Assembly: GCA_022825895.1 (NCBI GenBank)
Contig: JAJDVX010000010.1
Coordinates: forward strand, 124,001 to 188,000
Direction of reading: 5' to 3'
Origin: Chloroflexota bacterium
GTDB taxonomy: Bacteria; Chloroflexota; UBA11872
DNA: 64,000 nt
Positions 47,832-58,358 of the stretch are shown here, in pieces. Both the position numbers and the translations under genes were made by a program. Under the pieces are notes generated by a model. It did not search any database, had not been told where the DNA came from, and saw only the letters and a program-made list of their open reading frames with translations. Numbering within the stretch: the stretch's first letter is position 1; each line of letters opens with the position of its first letter.

Positions 47832-48466
47832 AGCGCTGGATGCGTCGCTGGCGCCGCCGCTCGGGGCCAGCGTTCCGGCCCGCCTGTCTGATCGTCGGCC
47901 TGGGGAATCCCGGCAGCGCCTACGCGGGCACTCGGCACAATATCGGATTCATGGTGTGCGACCGTCTCGCCGCCGATGGAAAGGGCCGCTGGCGGCCCGC
48001 CCGCTTCCGCGCTGAGGTCTGGACAGGTCAACTCGACGGACTGGCGGTCGCTCTCCTGAAGCCGCAGACCTTCGTGAACGAGTCCGGACCTGCCGTTCAC
48101 GCGGCGCTGCGGACATTCGGATTGGAGTCCTCGGGCCTCATCGTGGTGCATGATGATCTCGATCTGGCGTTTGCCCGCATCCGTGTGCGTCCTGGCGGCG
48201 GCAGCGGCGGTCACAACGGCATGCGCTCGATAATTCGTACCCTTGGTACCGACGACCTGATTCGCGTCAAGATCGGGCTGGGCCGCCCGCCGGCGGGAGT
48301 CGATCCCGCCGACTACGTGCTCAATCGTTTCACTCCCGCGGAACGACAAGACGCGAACGCCGCAATGGATCGCGCCGCCGACGCGGTCCGCATGCTTCTG
48401 ACGACGGACGTGGACTCGACCATGCAGCGATTCAATCAACCCGATGGCGCTCAGCGGCCTGATTGA
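47828..48466 (+). CDS. pth: Peptidyl-tRNA hydrolase
   Basis: LIVGLGNPGSAYAGTRHNIGFMVCDRLA, KPQTFVNESG, VVHDDLDLAFARIRVRPGGGSGGHNGMRSI; ATGA overlap with rsmA. Confidence 0.96.
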   Translation: MKRWMRRWRRRSGPAFRPACLIVGLGNPGSAYAGTRHNIGFMVCDRLAADGKGRWRPARFRAEVWTGQLDGLAVALLKPQTFVNESGPAVHAALRTFGLESSGLIVVHDDLDLAFARIRVRPGGGSGGHNGMRSIIRTLGTDDLIRVKIGLGRPPAGVDPADYVLNRFTPAERQDANAAMDRAADAVRMLLTTDVDSTMQRFNQPDGAQRPD

Positions 48467-51400
48467 CCTGTTGGCCGACGAGCCAACGCTGGCCGCCGCC
48501 GCGTCGCGGGCGTTGCACGGCCCGCATCCGCTCACGGTCGAAGTCCGGGACGGTGTCAAGTCGGCAGTCATTGGCTTGCTGGGGCGCAAGGCCGGTCAGC
48601 CCCTGATCATCGTCACGGCCGAGGACGGTCGCGCCGCCGAACTTGCGCATGACGTCGCGATGTGGACGGACGACCGTCCGGTCCTGCACTTCCCCGATCC
48701 GGATCAACCCGCCTACTCGATGCTGGCCATCGGCGGCGAAGTGCTGGCGCAACGCGTGGCAGTGCTCGGTCATCTGTCACGCACGCGGGGGTCGGGCGCG
48801 TCGCCTGCCCCCATCGTCGTTACGTCGGTGCCCGCCCTGCTTCGCCGCCTGGTGCCTCCGGACGAGTTCCGCACGCACTTCCTCTCGCTTTCGCCGGGAA
48901 CAGCCGCCGACCTTCCGGACGTGGTCCGCCGGCTGTCCGCCCTGGGCTACGAGAACACGCCGCTCGTCGAGCGGCCCGGCGAGTTCGCCCACCGCGGCGG
49001 CATCGTGGACATCTATCCGCCGGACGCCCGGCTGCCGATCCGGGTCGACTTCTTCGGCGACGACATTGAATCGGTGCGTCACTTCGACCCGGACACCCAG
49101 CGCTCCCTGGGACCGGCCGACGAGGTGATGCTGACGCCGGCTACCGAGGTGCCGATCTGGTTGGGCGAAGCGGTGGCCGGCCGGCTGCGCGAACTTGACC
49201 TGGACTCGCTGCGGCCCGAAGACCGCGTGGTCTGGCGGCGCCACCTGGAACAGCTGGAAGGCAACGAGTACTTCGACGACGCCGCCTTTTACACGATGAG
49301 CCTCCTGCCCGACGCCGCGTCGCTGTTCGACTACGCGCCGGACGCGCTGGTGGTTGTGGACGAGCCTGACCAGATCCCGGCCGCCGTGCGCGACGCGGAG
49401 ACGTCGGCCGCCGCCAATCGCGAGCGCCTGACCGCCAGCGGCGAACTTCCGACCCACTTCGACTCGCCCCTGTTTTCGGGTGCCGAGATCCTGCGCAATC
49501 TGGACCGGGCCCAGGTGCGCCTGACCTTCGTGCCCGGACTGCCGGGCGAGGACGGTTCAGGCCGCGCCGTGGTGGAAGGTTTCCAGGCTCAGCCGCCCTA
49601 CGCCGGGCGTTTGCAACACATGGCCGAGGACCTGTTGGCCCTGCGCGACACGCGCGCCCGCATGCTGATCGTCAGCTACCAGGGCCGCCGCCTGCGCCAC
49701 TTGCTCGCGGAACAGGGCGTGGCCGCCGAGGTACTGGAGCGCCTGGACGAGCCGCCCACGGCCGGCTCCGTGACCATCATCGCCGGCACCCTGGCCGAAG
49801 GCTGGCGGCATCCCCCGTCGGACGTGGTGCTGATCAGCGACGCCGAGCTCTTCGGTCGTAAGCGCATCCGCCGCATCCGGCGCGGCGCGCGCGGGGTGGA
49901 CCGGTCGTTCCTGGCCGACCTCGAAAGAGGCGACTACATCGTCCACGTGGAGCACGGCGTCGGACAGTTCGAGGGCATCGTCCAGATGAGCGAAGGCTCG
50001 GGCGAACGCGAGTACCTGGCCGTCAGCTACGCGGGTGAGGACCGCCTGTATGTGCCAGTCGACCAGATTGGCCGGGTGCAGAAGTACGTGGGCATGAGCG
50101 AGCGGGCGCCCAAGCTCAGCCGCCTGGGCACCGCCGACTGGACGCGCGCCAAGAAGAAAGCGCAGCAGTCCGCCGAGGAGATCGCCGCCGAACTGCTGGA
50201 CATCTACGCCGCCCGCGAACTGGCCAAGGGTTACGCCTTCCCCGCCGACTCGCCCTGGCAGCACGAGTTCGACGAAAAGTTCCCCTTCATCGAGACGCCC
50301 GACCAGCTTGAAGCCATCAACGACGCCAAGGCCGACATGGAACGCGCGCGCCCCATGGATCGCCTGGTCGCCGGTGACGTCGGCTACGGCAAGACCGAAG
50401 TGGCCCTGCGCGCCGTCTTCAAGGCCGCCATGTCCAACAAGCAGGTCGCCGTTCTGGTGCCTACCACGGTGCTGGCCCAGCAGCATTTCGACACCTTCGC
50501 CTTCCGCATGCGCGACTACCCGCTGAAGGTGGAGTTGCTGAGCCGGTTCCGCGCGCGCGCCGAGCAGGCCGAGGTACTGGCCGGTCTCGCCTCGGGCGAT
50601 GTCAACGTGGTGGTCGGAACCCATCGCCTGCTCCAGAAGGACGTCAAGTTCGCAGACCTGGGCCTGGTTGTGGTTGACGAGGAACAGCGCTTCGGCGTCA
50701 AGCAGAAGGAGCGACTGAAGGACCTCCGCCGCGACGTGGACGTGCTCACCCTCACTGCCACGCCCATTCCTCGCACCATGCACATGGCGCTCAGCGGGCT
50801 GCGGGAAATCAGCGTGATCGAGTCGCCGCCCGAGCGCCGGCTGGCCGTCAAGACCTACGTGGCCGGCTATAGCGACGCCATCGCCGCCGACGCCATCCGG
50901 CGCGAACTGGCTCGCGGCGGGCAGGTGTACTTCCTTCACAACCGCATTCAAACCATCGGTACCTGGGAAGAGCGGCTGCGGAACCTGCTGCCGGGTGTGG
51001 ACATCGTGGTCGGTCACGGCCAGATGCCGCCGCGCGACCTGGAAGAGGTTATGTACCGCTTCGCCCGCGGCGACGCCCAGGTGCTGCTCTCCACCGCGAT
51101 CATCGAGAACGGCCTGGACATCCCAAACGTCAACACCATCATCGTCGACGACGCCTGGCGCTTCGGCCTGGCCCAGCTCTACCAGTTGCGCGGACGCGTC
51201 GGCCGCAGCACCACGCAGGCGTACGCCTACTTCCTCTACCAGAAGAGCCATACGCTGACCGAGGAGGCCCAGAAGCGCCTGCAGACCATCCTGGAAGCCT
51301 CGGAGCTAGGCGCCGGCTTCCGCATCGCCCTGCGCGACCTGGAAATCCGCGGCGCCGGCAGCCTGCTGGGCGCCGAGCAGCACGGCCACGTCTCCACCGT

Positions 51401-52031
51401 CGGTTTCGACCTGTACACCCGCATGCTGGCGTCGGCCGTGGACCGCCTGCGCGGCAAGGATGCCGACGAGCCGGACCGCGAGATCCGGGCGGTGGTGGAC
51501 CTCCCTCTCGCCGCCTACCTGCCGGACGACTACATGGGTACCTACGCGGCCAAGATCCGCGAATACCAGCGCCTGGCCCGCCTGCGCACCATCGGCGAGG
51601 TTGAGGAAGCCATCGCCGACATCCGCGACCGCTTCGGCGATCTGCCTGAGCCGGTGGCCAACCTGGCCTACTTGCTGCGAATCAAGGCGCGCGCCATCGC
51701 GCTCGAGATTCCCGGCATCACCGTCTACGGACGCGAACTCATCATTCGCGTCCCCACAGGCCTCCACGTCAGCCGGGGCGTTCTCCTGAAGGAAATCGGA
51801 CGCGGCGTCCGCCGCAGCCACCAGGGCCTCCTCTGGCCCAACTTCCAGCGCGACCGCGAATGGCAGACCAAGCTCCTGGCCCTGCTCGACGCCCTCCTCC
51901 GCTGGCACGACCACGTCGAAGCACCCCCGGCACCGCCGGTCGAAAACGCTCCAGGGACGACTCGGCCTTTGTCGCACTCCTCCCGTGGCCGCCACACCCG
52001 CCGACGTCGGGCAGGCTCGGCGTTTTCTTAG
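48444..52031 (+). CDS. mfd: Transcription-repair coupling factor
   Basis: UvrB-homology region, CarD-like RID (GDYIVHVEHGVGQFEGIV), helicase motifs DRLVAGDVGYGKTEVALRA, VVDEEQRFGVKQKERLK, TATPIPRTMHMAL, QLYQLRGRVGRS; 1195 aa. Confidence 0.96.
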   Translation: MALSGLIDLLADEPTLAAAASRALHGPHPLTVEVRDGVKSAVIGLLGRKAGQPLIIVTAEDGRAAELAHDVAMWTDDRPVLHFPDPDQPAYSMLAIGGEVLAQRVAVLGHLSRTRGSGASPAPIVVTSVPALLRRLVPPDEFRTHFLSLSPGTAADLPDVVRRLSALGYENTPLVERPGEFAHRGGIVDIYPPDARLPIRVDFFGDDIESVRHFDPDTQRSLGPADEVMLTPATEVPIWLGEAVAGRLRELDLDSLRPEDRVVWRRHLEQLEGNEYFDDAAFYTMSLLPDAASLFDYAPDALVVVDEPDQIPAAVRDAETSAAANRERLTASGELPTHFDSPLFSGAEILRNLDRAQVRLTFVPGLPGEDGSGRAVVEGFQAQPPYAGRLQHMAEDLLALRDTRARMLIVSYQGRRLRHLLAEQGVAAEVLERLDEPPTAGSVTIIAGTLAEGWRHPPSDVVLISDAELFGRKRIRRIRRGARGVDRSFLADLERGDYIVHVEHGVGQFEGIVQMSEGSGEREYLAVSYAGEDRLYVPVDQIGRVQKYVGMSERAPKLSRLGTADWTRAKKKAQQSAEEIAAELLDIYAARELAKGYAFPADSPWQHEFDEKFPFIETPDQLEAINDAKADMERARPMDRLVAGDVGYGKTEVALRAVFKAAMSNKQVAVLVPTTVLAQQHFDTFAFRMRDYPLKVELLSRFRARAEQAEVLAGLASGDVNVVVGTHRLLQKDVKFADLGLVVVDEEQRFGVKQKERLKDLRRDVDVLTLTATPIPRTMHMALSGLREISVIESPPERRLAVKTYVAGYSDAIAADAIRRELARGGQVYFLHNRIQTIGTWEERLRNLLPGVDIVVGHGQMPPRDLEEVMYRFARGDAQVLLSTAIIENGLDIPNVNTIIVDDAWRFGLAQLYQLRGRVGRSTTQAYAYFLYQKSHTLTEEAQKRLQTILEASELGAGFRIALRDLEIRGAGSLLGAEQHGHVSTVGFDLYTRMLASAVDRLRGKDADEPDREIRAVVDLPLAAYLPDDYMGTYAAKIREYQRLARLRTIGEVEEAIADIRDRFGDLPEPVANLAYLLRIKARAIALEIPGITVYGRELIIRVPTGLHVSRGVLLKEIGRGVRRSHQGLLWPNFQRDREWQTKLLALLDALLRWHDHVEAPPAPPVENAPGTTRPLSHSSRGRHTRRRRAGSAFS

Positions 52032-52141
52032 GTGACGACGCCGGCTGGCCTGTGGATACCTGCGCTCCCAGCAAGGAGTGCATGGACATCCGCCTCCACG
52101 CTCCCGACAATCGCCGGCCACCCGGCAACCGCGAGGGCGCA

Positions 52142-52987
52142 GTGAAGCTCGGCTATTTTCACAACGGACACTTTCCGCCAATCGAGTTTGAGGAGTTCGT
52201 TCGCTGGGGCGCGGCCAATGGCTACCAAGCCATTGACGTCCCCCTCTTCGAACCGAATGTTCGCGCCATCTGTGATCGTCACGGCCTGGAGCCGACCTCC
52301 ACCGTCGGCATGGCCTGCCAACCGATCGCGACCGATCCCCAACAACGAGCGGAGGAAGCAGCCCGGGCCCGCCGCGCGCTCGACTACGCCGCCGCCGAGC
52401 ACATTCCCAACGTCTGGCTTGGGCACGAGATGGCGCCTGACCTTGGCTTCGACGAAAACGTCAAACTCTTCGCGGAAGGTGTTGCCCCCGTTCTGGATCA
52501 TGCCGATCGCGTCGGTGTTCGCCTGGTCATGGAGAACTGGGCCAACGGTGGCCGCAACCTCGCCTACGCCCCGGCTCACTGGGCCGCGATCTTCGACGCT
52601 GTTCCCCACCCCGCCCTCGGCCTGTGCCCCGACCCCTCGCACCTGGTCTGGCTGGGGATCGACTACCTGCGCGCGGTACGCGAATTCGGCTCCCGCGTCT
52701 ACCACGCCCACGCCAAGGACACCGAATTCCTACCGGACGACCTCTATAGGTACGGCGTCATCGGCACGGAGCGTGGACGCGTCGGCCAGGGCACCTACCG
52801 CTTCCGGATTCCCGGGTTCGGCGTCGTCGACTGGCCCGCCTACATCACCGCCCTGCTTGAGGTCGGCTTCAACGGCGCGCTGGTCGTCGAGCACGAGGAC
52901 GCCTTCTGGAGCTCCCAAACCGACGCCCAACACGCGCTCAACGGCCTCGTGCTGGCCCAGCGATTCCTTTCACCCCTTCTGGTCTAG
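52142..52987 (+). CDS. Sugar phosphate isomerase/epimerase-like TIM barrel (AP endonuclease 2 family)
   Basis: VKLGYFHNGHFPPIEFEEFVRWGAANGYQAIDVPLFEPN, VRLVMENWANGG, LGLCPDPSHLVWLGIDYL, ALVVEHEDAFW. Start uncertain (GTG 52142 or ATG 52082). Confidence 0.83.
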   Translation: MKLGYFHNGHFPPIEFEEFVRWGAANGYQAIDVPLFEPNVRAICDRHGLEPTSTVGMACQPIATDPQQRAEEAARARRALDYAAAEHIPNVWLGHEMAPDLGFDENVKLFAEGVAPVLDHADRVGVRLVMENWANGGRNLAYAPAHWAAIFDAVPHPALGLCPDPSHLVWLGIDYLRAVREFGSRVYHAHAKDTEFLPDDLYRYGVIGTERGRVGQGTYRFRIPGFGVVDWPAYITALLEVGFNGALVVEHEDAFWSSQTDAQHALNGLVLAQRFLSPLLV

Positions 52988-53142
52988 CTGCCAGGGCAAC
53001 CACGGGAGGTCGGGCTGGACCTGTGTCCCTTGGCGGCGCGGAGAAACAGCTAGACGCCGCCGAGGGTCTTGACACGAGGCCTTATGCTAAGCGCCGCCAT
53101 CAATCCGTCTTCCTAGGCTTCAGCGACCCACCGACCTGACCC

Positions 53143-55854
53143 ATGCCCCCCCGACGCCGTTCACCACGCCAGGACTCCAACGAGAACACGTTGGTCATCG
53201 TCGAATCGCCCGCCAAGGCGCGCACCATCAAGCGCTACCTGGGCGACGGCTACACCGTGGCGTCCTCCATCGGTCACATTCGCGATCTGCCGTCCAGCGC
53301 CGCCGAAGTTCCCAAGAACCTCAAGGGCAAGGACTGGGCCACCCTTGCTGTGAACGTGGACGAAGGTTTTCAGCCGGTTTACATAATTCCGACCGACAAG
53401 AAACGCGTCGTAACTGAATTGCGACGCGAACTCAAGGGCGCCGGCCAGCTCCTGCTGGCAACGGACGAAGATCGTGAGGGCGAGGCCATCGCCTGGCACC
53501 TGGTCGAAGTGCTGAAGCCCAAGACGCCCGTGCGTCGCCTCGTCTTCCACGAAATCACTCGCGCGGCGATCACCGAAGCCCTGTCGCACACGCGCGAGAT
53601 CGACCAGCGCCTGGTCCAGGCCCAGGAGTCGCGCCGCATTCTCGACCGCCTGATCGGCTACCTCGTTTCCCCTGTTCTCTGGAAGAAAGTCGGCAGCGGT
53701 TTGTCTGCCGGCCGCGTGCAGACCCCGGCGCTCCGGCTCATCGTGCAACGCGAACGCGAGCGCATGGCCTTTGTGTCCGCGGCCTTCTGCATCCCAATTG
53801 CCACGCTGGCCGCGTCGACCGACTCCGAGACGACGTTCGACGCCCGCCTGGTCAGCCTGGATGGCCAATTGCTGGCGACCGCGGCCGACTTCGACCCGGA
53901 CACCGGCGAACTCCACGCCGACAGCAAGGCTCGGCTGCTGCCCGAGGCGGAGGCCCAGTCAGTGATCCGGACGCTGGCCGACGCCACCTTCCGAGTCACC
54001 GACGTCGTCAAGCGTCCCCGCTCTCGCCGCCCGCAGCCACCGTTCATCACCTCCTCGCTCCAGCGCGAGGCCTCGACCCGTCTGCGTTTCTCGCCTCGCC
54101 AGACCATGCGCGTGGCCCAGCAGCTCTATGAGAACGGCTACATCACCTATATGCGGACCGATTCCCCGGCGCTCTCGGCCCAGGCGACCAGTGCCGCTCG
54201 CGCCGCCGTCCGTGCCGAGGTGCCGAATGATCAGGTGCGTGACTACCTGCCGGAGCAGCCACGGCGCTATCGTGCCCGCTCGGCCCGGGCCCAGGAAGCC
54301 CACGAGGCCATTCGCCCCGCCGGCGAACGCTTTCGGCATCCCGACGACCTTGGTCCCGACGTCGACGGTGACGGCCGCCGCCTGTACCGGCTCATCTGGC
54401 AGCGCACCCTGGCATCGCAGATGCACGATGCCCGGTTCGAACAAACTCGTGTCCACGTGGCAGCCCAGGCGGGCGAGCACGGCGCTGCCGTCTTCCGGGC
54501 CAACGGCCAGGTCGTCGTCTTCGACGGTTTTCTGCGCGTCTACGCCGGCGAACGCAGCCGGGAACGTCTGCTCCCGGACCTGGCCGAGGGCGATCAGCTC
54601 GACGTTCGCGGCATCGATCTCGGCCGTCGCGAGACCAGCCCGCCCGACCGCTGGACCGAGGCCAGCCTCATCCGCGAACTCGAGCGCCTGGGCATCGGCC
54701 GGCCCTCCACCTACGCCACCATCCTGGAAACGGTTCAGGGCAAGTACGTGGAGCGCAAGGAGGGCGCGCTCGTCCCGCGCTGGAACGCCTTCGCGGTGAT
54801 TCAGCTGCTGGAAGCGCACTTTGGCGAGTTGGTCGACGCTGACTTCACCGCCACTATGGAAATCGGGCTCGACCGCGTGGCTGACGGTTCCCTGGATCCG
54901 CTGCCCTGGCTTTCGGAGTTCTACTTTGGCTCGGCTGGCTCCCACGGCGGCGCGGCGCTCGCCAACGGGGGCATGCTGCACGAGGGCCTGCGGAAGCGAA
55001 TCGAATCCAGCCAGGAGGCCATCGACGCCCGCTCGGTCTGCACGATCCCGCTGTCTGGCGACAACGGATCGTCGATTGCCGTTCGCATCGGCCGCTACGG
55101 CCCGTATCTGGAGGCGCTCGAAAGCGGCGCCCGCGCCCAGGCGCCCGAAGATCTTGCCCCCGACGAGTTGACTCCCGAAGTCGCCGCGGGCCTTCTGGCC
55201 AAGGCGGCCAAGGGCGACGAGCCCCTGGGATCCGATCCGGAGTCCGGTCTGCCGGTGTTCCTCAAGTCCGGGCGTCTCGGCCCCTACCTCCAACTCGGCG
55301 AGGGTCGCGGCGCTGGTCGTCGCCGTCCGAAAACCACAAGCGTCTGGCCGATGTTTCAGCCCGAGAACCTCACCCTCGAGCAGGCGCTCGACATGCTCGC
55401 CTACCCCAAGTCGCTGGGAACTCACCCCGAAAGCGGGACCCGAGTCACCGTCCAGGACGGCCCCTACGGTCCCTACGTCAAGTGCGGTAAGGAGTCTCGC
55501 AGCCTGCCGGGCGAGGGTGACGAGCGTTACGCAAAGTTGGTGGCCATCGAACTTCCCGAGGCCCTGGACATCCTGAAGGCGCCCCGGCAGCCTCGCACGC
55601 GTCGCGCCCAGCCGCCCGCCTTGGCCGAACTCGGTGCCCACCCCGCCTCCGGCGCTCCCATCACGGTTCGCGATGGTCGCTACGGGCCCTACGTCACCGA
55701 CGGCGAACTGAATGCCAGCGTCCCGAGGGGACGAGATCCTTCAACGGTGACGCTCGACGACGCCGTGGCGCTGCTGGCCGCACGGGCCGAGCGCGTGGCC
55801 GCCCAGGGCGGACGTCGCCGGCGCCGCGGCGCCGCCCGTCGACGAAGCCGCTGA
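53143..55854 (+). CDS. topA: DNA topoisomerase I
   Basis: TLVIVESPAKARTIKRYLGDGYTVASSIGHIRDLP, TDEDREGEAIAWHL, catalytic TYMRTDSPALS; C-terminal topo-C repeats (SGTRVTVQDGPYGPYVKCG). Confidence 0.97.
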   Translation: MPPRRRSPRQDSNENTLVIVESPAKARTIKRYLGDGYTVASSIGHIRDLPSSAAEVPKNLKGKDWATLAVNVDEGFQPVYIIPTDKKRVVTELRRELKGAGQLLLATDEDREGEAIAWHLVEVLKPKTPVRRLVFHEITRAAITEALSHTREIDQRLVQAQESRRILDRLIGYLVSPVLWKKVGSGLSAGRVQTPALRLIVQRERERMAFVSAAFCIPIATLAASTDSETTFDARLVSLDGQLLATAADFDPDTGELHADSKARLLPEAEAQSVIRTLADATFRVTDVVKRPRSRRPQPPFITSSLQREASTRLRFSPRQTMRVAQQLYENGYITYMRTDSPALSAQATSAARAAVRAEVPNDQVRDYLPEQPRRYRARSARAQEAHEAIRPAGERFRHPDDLGPDVDGDGRRLYRLIWQRTLASQMHDARFEQTRVHVAAQAGEHGAAVFRANGQVVVFDGFLRVYAGERSRERLLPDLAEGDQLDVRGIDLGRRETSPPDRWTEASLIRELERLGIGRPSTYATILETVQGKYVERKEGALVPRWNAFAVIQLLEAHFGELVDADFTATMEIGLDRVADGSLDPLPWLSEFYFGSAGSHGGAALANGGMLHEGLRKRIESSQEAIDARSVCTIPLSGDNGSSIAVRIGRYGPYLEALESGARAQAPEDLAPDELTPEVAAGLLAKAAKGDEPLGSDPESGLPVFLKSGRLGPYLQLGEGRGAGRRRPKTTSVWPMFQPENLTLEQALDMLAYPKSLGTHPESGTRVTVQDGPYGPYVKCGKESRSLPGEGDERYAKLVAIELPEALDILKAPRQPRTRRAQPPALAELGAHPASGAPITVRDGRYGPYVTDGELNASVPRGRDPSTVTLDDAVALLAARAERVAAQGGRRRRRGAARRRSR

Positions 55855-56020
55855 TTGGGGTTCCTCACCCGGCCGTACGATATGCTTGGCGCACGCCCGG
55901 CTCGCTCGGGTGAATTCACACGCTGCCTGACGCCACGGGGCCCTGCCGCGACACGCGCTCCCCGCCGCGAGTGAGGGCGGCGGAGGATCCTTGAAGGACC
56001 AGAGAGGGGCAATTACCCAC

Positions 56021-57103
56021 ATGCCGGCAGCCTCCATGCGCGATTTGCTCGCCGCGGGCGTGCACTTCGGCCACCGAACCCCACGCTGGAACCCCAAGAT
56101 GGCGCCGTTCATTTTCGGCGCCAGGGGTGGCGTACACATCATCGACCTTCAGCACACCGTGCGGGCGCTCGACCGGGCCACCGCCTTCATGCGGGCCACC
56201 GCCGCCCGCGGCGGCGAAGTCATCTTTGTCGGCACCAAGCGCCAGGCCCAGGAAGTCGTGCGCGAGCAGGCGGAACGCTGCGGGGCCAACTACGTCCAGC
56301 ACCGCTGGCTCGGCGGCACGCTTACGAATTTCGAAACCCTGCGCGCGCGTCTGCAACGACTTCGTGAGCTCGAAGCCCGCGAAGCCGCCGGCGACTTCGA
56401 CACGCTTTCAAAGAAAGAGGGCCAGCGCCTGCGTGTCGAACTGGCCCGCCTCACCAAGAAAATGGGTGGAATCAAGCACATGTCGCGCCTGCCCGCGGCG
56501 ATCTTCGTAATCGATCCCAAGCGCGAATCCAACGCGGTGACCGAAGCACGCAAGCTCGACATTCCAATCGTCGCCATCGTCGATACCAACTGTGATCCCG
56601 AAGTCGTCGACTATGTGATTCCTGGAAACGACGACGCGATTCGATCCATCGTGGCCGTGACCACCGTGGTCGCTGATGCCGTACTCGCGGGCCAGGAAGA
56701 GTTCAGAAACCGCCAGGCCGAGCGCGAGGCCCAACTGGCTCGCGAGGCCCAGGCTGCCCTTGCCGCTGCTGCGAGAGCCGATGCGGCGGGCCAGTCGACC
56801 GGCGACATCGAAGCCGCCATGCTGGCGGCGGCCAGCGAAGCCGGAAATGTTCAGCGATCGTCACCGCAAGACGCGGGGGCGCGCGCGGCGGCCGCGGGTC
56901 CGGCCGCCGACCCGCGGGGTGCTCCGCGAGGCCGGCGTCGCCCCCCGCCCCAGGCACGGGGTGGGCGTCGCCGACCGGATGGACGCTCGCCTCGGTCAGG
57001 TGAGGGTGGGTCGCGACCGCGCGGTCGCGCGCGGCCCGGTCAACGCGGCCCGGGATCGAGCGGTGGCGGCACCGGCCCGCGCCCGCGCAACCAGGGAGCG
57101 TGA
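56021..57103 (+). CDS. rpsB: 30S ribosomal protein S2 with R/G/P-rich C-terminal extension
   Basis: MRDLLAAGVHFGHRTPRWNPKMAPFIFGARGGVHIIDLQHTV...VQHRWLGGTLTN...IPIVAIVDTNCDPEVVDYVIPGNDDAIRSI. Confidence 0.96.
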   Translation: MPAASMRDLLAAGVHFGHRTPRWNPKMAPFIFGARGGVHIIDLQHTVRALDRATAFMRATAARGGEVIFVGTKRQAQEVVREQAERCGANYVQHRWLGGTLTNFETLRARLQRLRELEAREAAGDFDTLSKKEGQRLRVELARLTKKMGGIKHMSRLPAAIFVIDPKRESNAVTEARKLDIPIVAIVDTNCDPEVVDYVIPGNDDAIRSIVAVTTVVADAVLAGQEEFRNRQAEREAQLAREAQAALAAAARADAAGQSTGDIEAAMLAAASEAGNVQRSSPQDAGARAAAAGPAADPRGAPRGRRRPPPQARGGRRRPDGRSPRSGEGGSRPRGRARPGQRGPGSSGGGTGPRPRNQGA

Positions 57104-57109
57104 CCGGCA

Positions 57110-57600
57110 TGGCGCATAAGGCATCGGTGGCGGATATTCGGGCAATCCGGTCCGAGACCGGCGCGGGCGTGATGGACATCAAGCGCGCCATTGAGGACGC
57201 CGAAGGCGATCTCGATAAGGCCCGCGACCTGCTGGGACAGCGCGGTTCACAGTTCTCCGCCAAACGAGCCGAACGCGAGACCCGCGAAGGCCTGGTCGCT
57301 GCCTACGTGCATCCCGGCCGGCCCTTGGGCGCCTTGCTCGAGCTCAACTGCGAAACTGACTTCGTGGCGCGGACTGACGAATTCACAACCCTCGCTCGCG
57401 ATATCGCCATGCACATTGCCGCCATGGGGCCCACGCGAATTAACGATGCTGAGGACGAGAACCCGGACGACGGTCCGGCGCTGTTGACCCAGCCGTGGTT
57501 CCGCGACGGATCGCAGACGGTGGAGCAGGTCATCCAGGCCGCCGTCGCCAAGCTGGGCGAGAACATCCAGGTCGGACGCTTCAGCCGCTTCGAAATCTAA
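57110..57600 (+). CDS. tsf: Elongation factor Ts (short form)
   Basis: ADIRAIRSETGAGVMDIKRAIEDAEGDLDKARDLL...ELNCETDFVARTDEF...LGENIQVGRFSRFEI. Confidence 0.96.
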
Positions 57601-57634
57601 CCACAACCGCACGCCGGCGAACACTGGAGGGCCA

Positions 57635-58351
57635 ATGGCGAGACCTGCCCTGAAGTACCGCCGCGTCCTGTTGAAGATCGGCGGGGAATCGCTGGCTGGC
57701 GAGCGAGGCTTTGGCATTGCCCCGCTTGCCGTGCAGGCGCTGGCCGCGCGGATCGTCGAGGCGCTTGCGCTGGGCGTCGAACTCGCCGTGGTCGTCGGCG
57801 GCGGCAACTTCTGGCGAGGCGGCGAGCACAGCAACATCAACCGAGCCACCGCCGACTACATCGGCATGCTCGGCACCGTCATGAACGCGATGGCGCTGCA
57901 GGAGGCGGTCGAACGGCTCGACGTGCCAACCCGCGTGCAGACCGCTATCGAAATGCGCGAAGTCGCCGAGCCGTACATTCGCCGCAAGGCCGTGGCTCAC
58001 CTGGAGTCGGGGCGGCTGGTCATTTTCGCGGCGGGCAGTGGCAATCCCTACTTCACGACCGACACGGCCGGCGCCCTGCGCGCCATGGAAATCGGCGCCG
58101 AAGCCCTCCTCAAGGCCACCAAGGTGGACGGCGCGTACACTGACGATCCAATGACGAATCCAGACGCCACCCGTATCGAGCGCACCACCTACCTTGAGGC
58201 TCTCAACAACGGCCTGAAGATTCTGGACGCCACCGCGTTCAGTCTCTGCATGGACAACAATCTGCCCATCATCGTTTTCCGGCTGGAGGACGAGGGCAGC
58301 CTGGTGCGCGTCCTCGCCGGCCACCAGGTCGGCACCCTGGTCGCGGCCTGA
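57635..58351 (+). CDS. pyrH: UMP kinase
   Basis: YRRVLLKIGGESLAGERGFGI, GGGNFWRG, TGNPYF-like GSGNPYFTTDTAGALRA, KATKVDGAYTDDP. Confidence 0.97.
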   Translation: MARPALKYRRVLLKIGGESLAGERGFGIAPLAVQALAARIVEALALGVELAVVVGGGNFWRGGEHSNINRATADYIGMLGTVMNAMALQEAVERLDVPTRVQTAIEMREVAEPYIRRKAVAHLESGRLVIFAAGSGNPYFTTDTAGALRAMEIGAEALLKATKVDGAYTDDPMTNPDATRIERTTYLEALNNGLKILDATAFSLCMDNNLPIIVFRLEDEGSLVRVLAGHQVGTLVAA

Positions 58352-58358
58352 GCGGGCC

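Noticed and set aside
49557-51251. 564-aa minus ORF inside mfd
   Set aside because: Antisense shadow ORF in high-GC DNA.
53069-53088. TTGACA followed by TATGCT upstream of topA
   Set aside because: Spacer is only 8 bp, too short for a sigma70 promoter.
53959-55641. 560-aa minus ORF inside topA
   Set aside because: Antisense shadow ORF; no domain.
57110-57600. EF-Ts as a truncated pseudogene
   Set aside because: Short EF-Ts ending GENIQVGRFSRFEI is a normal form in several bacterial lineages.
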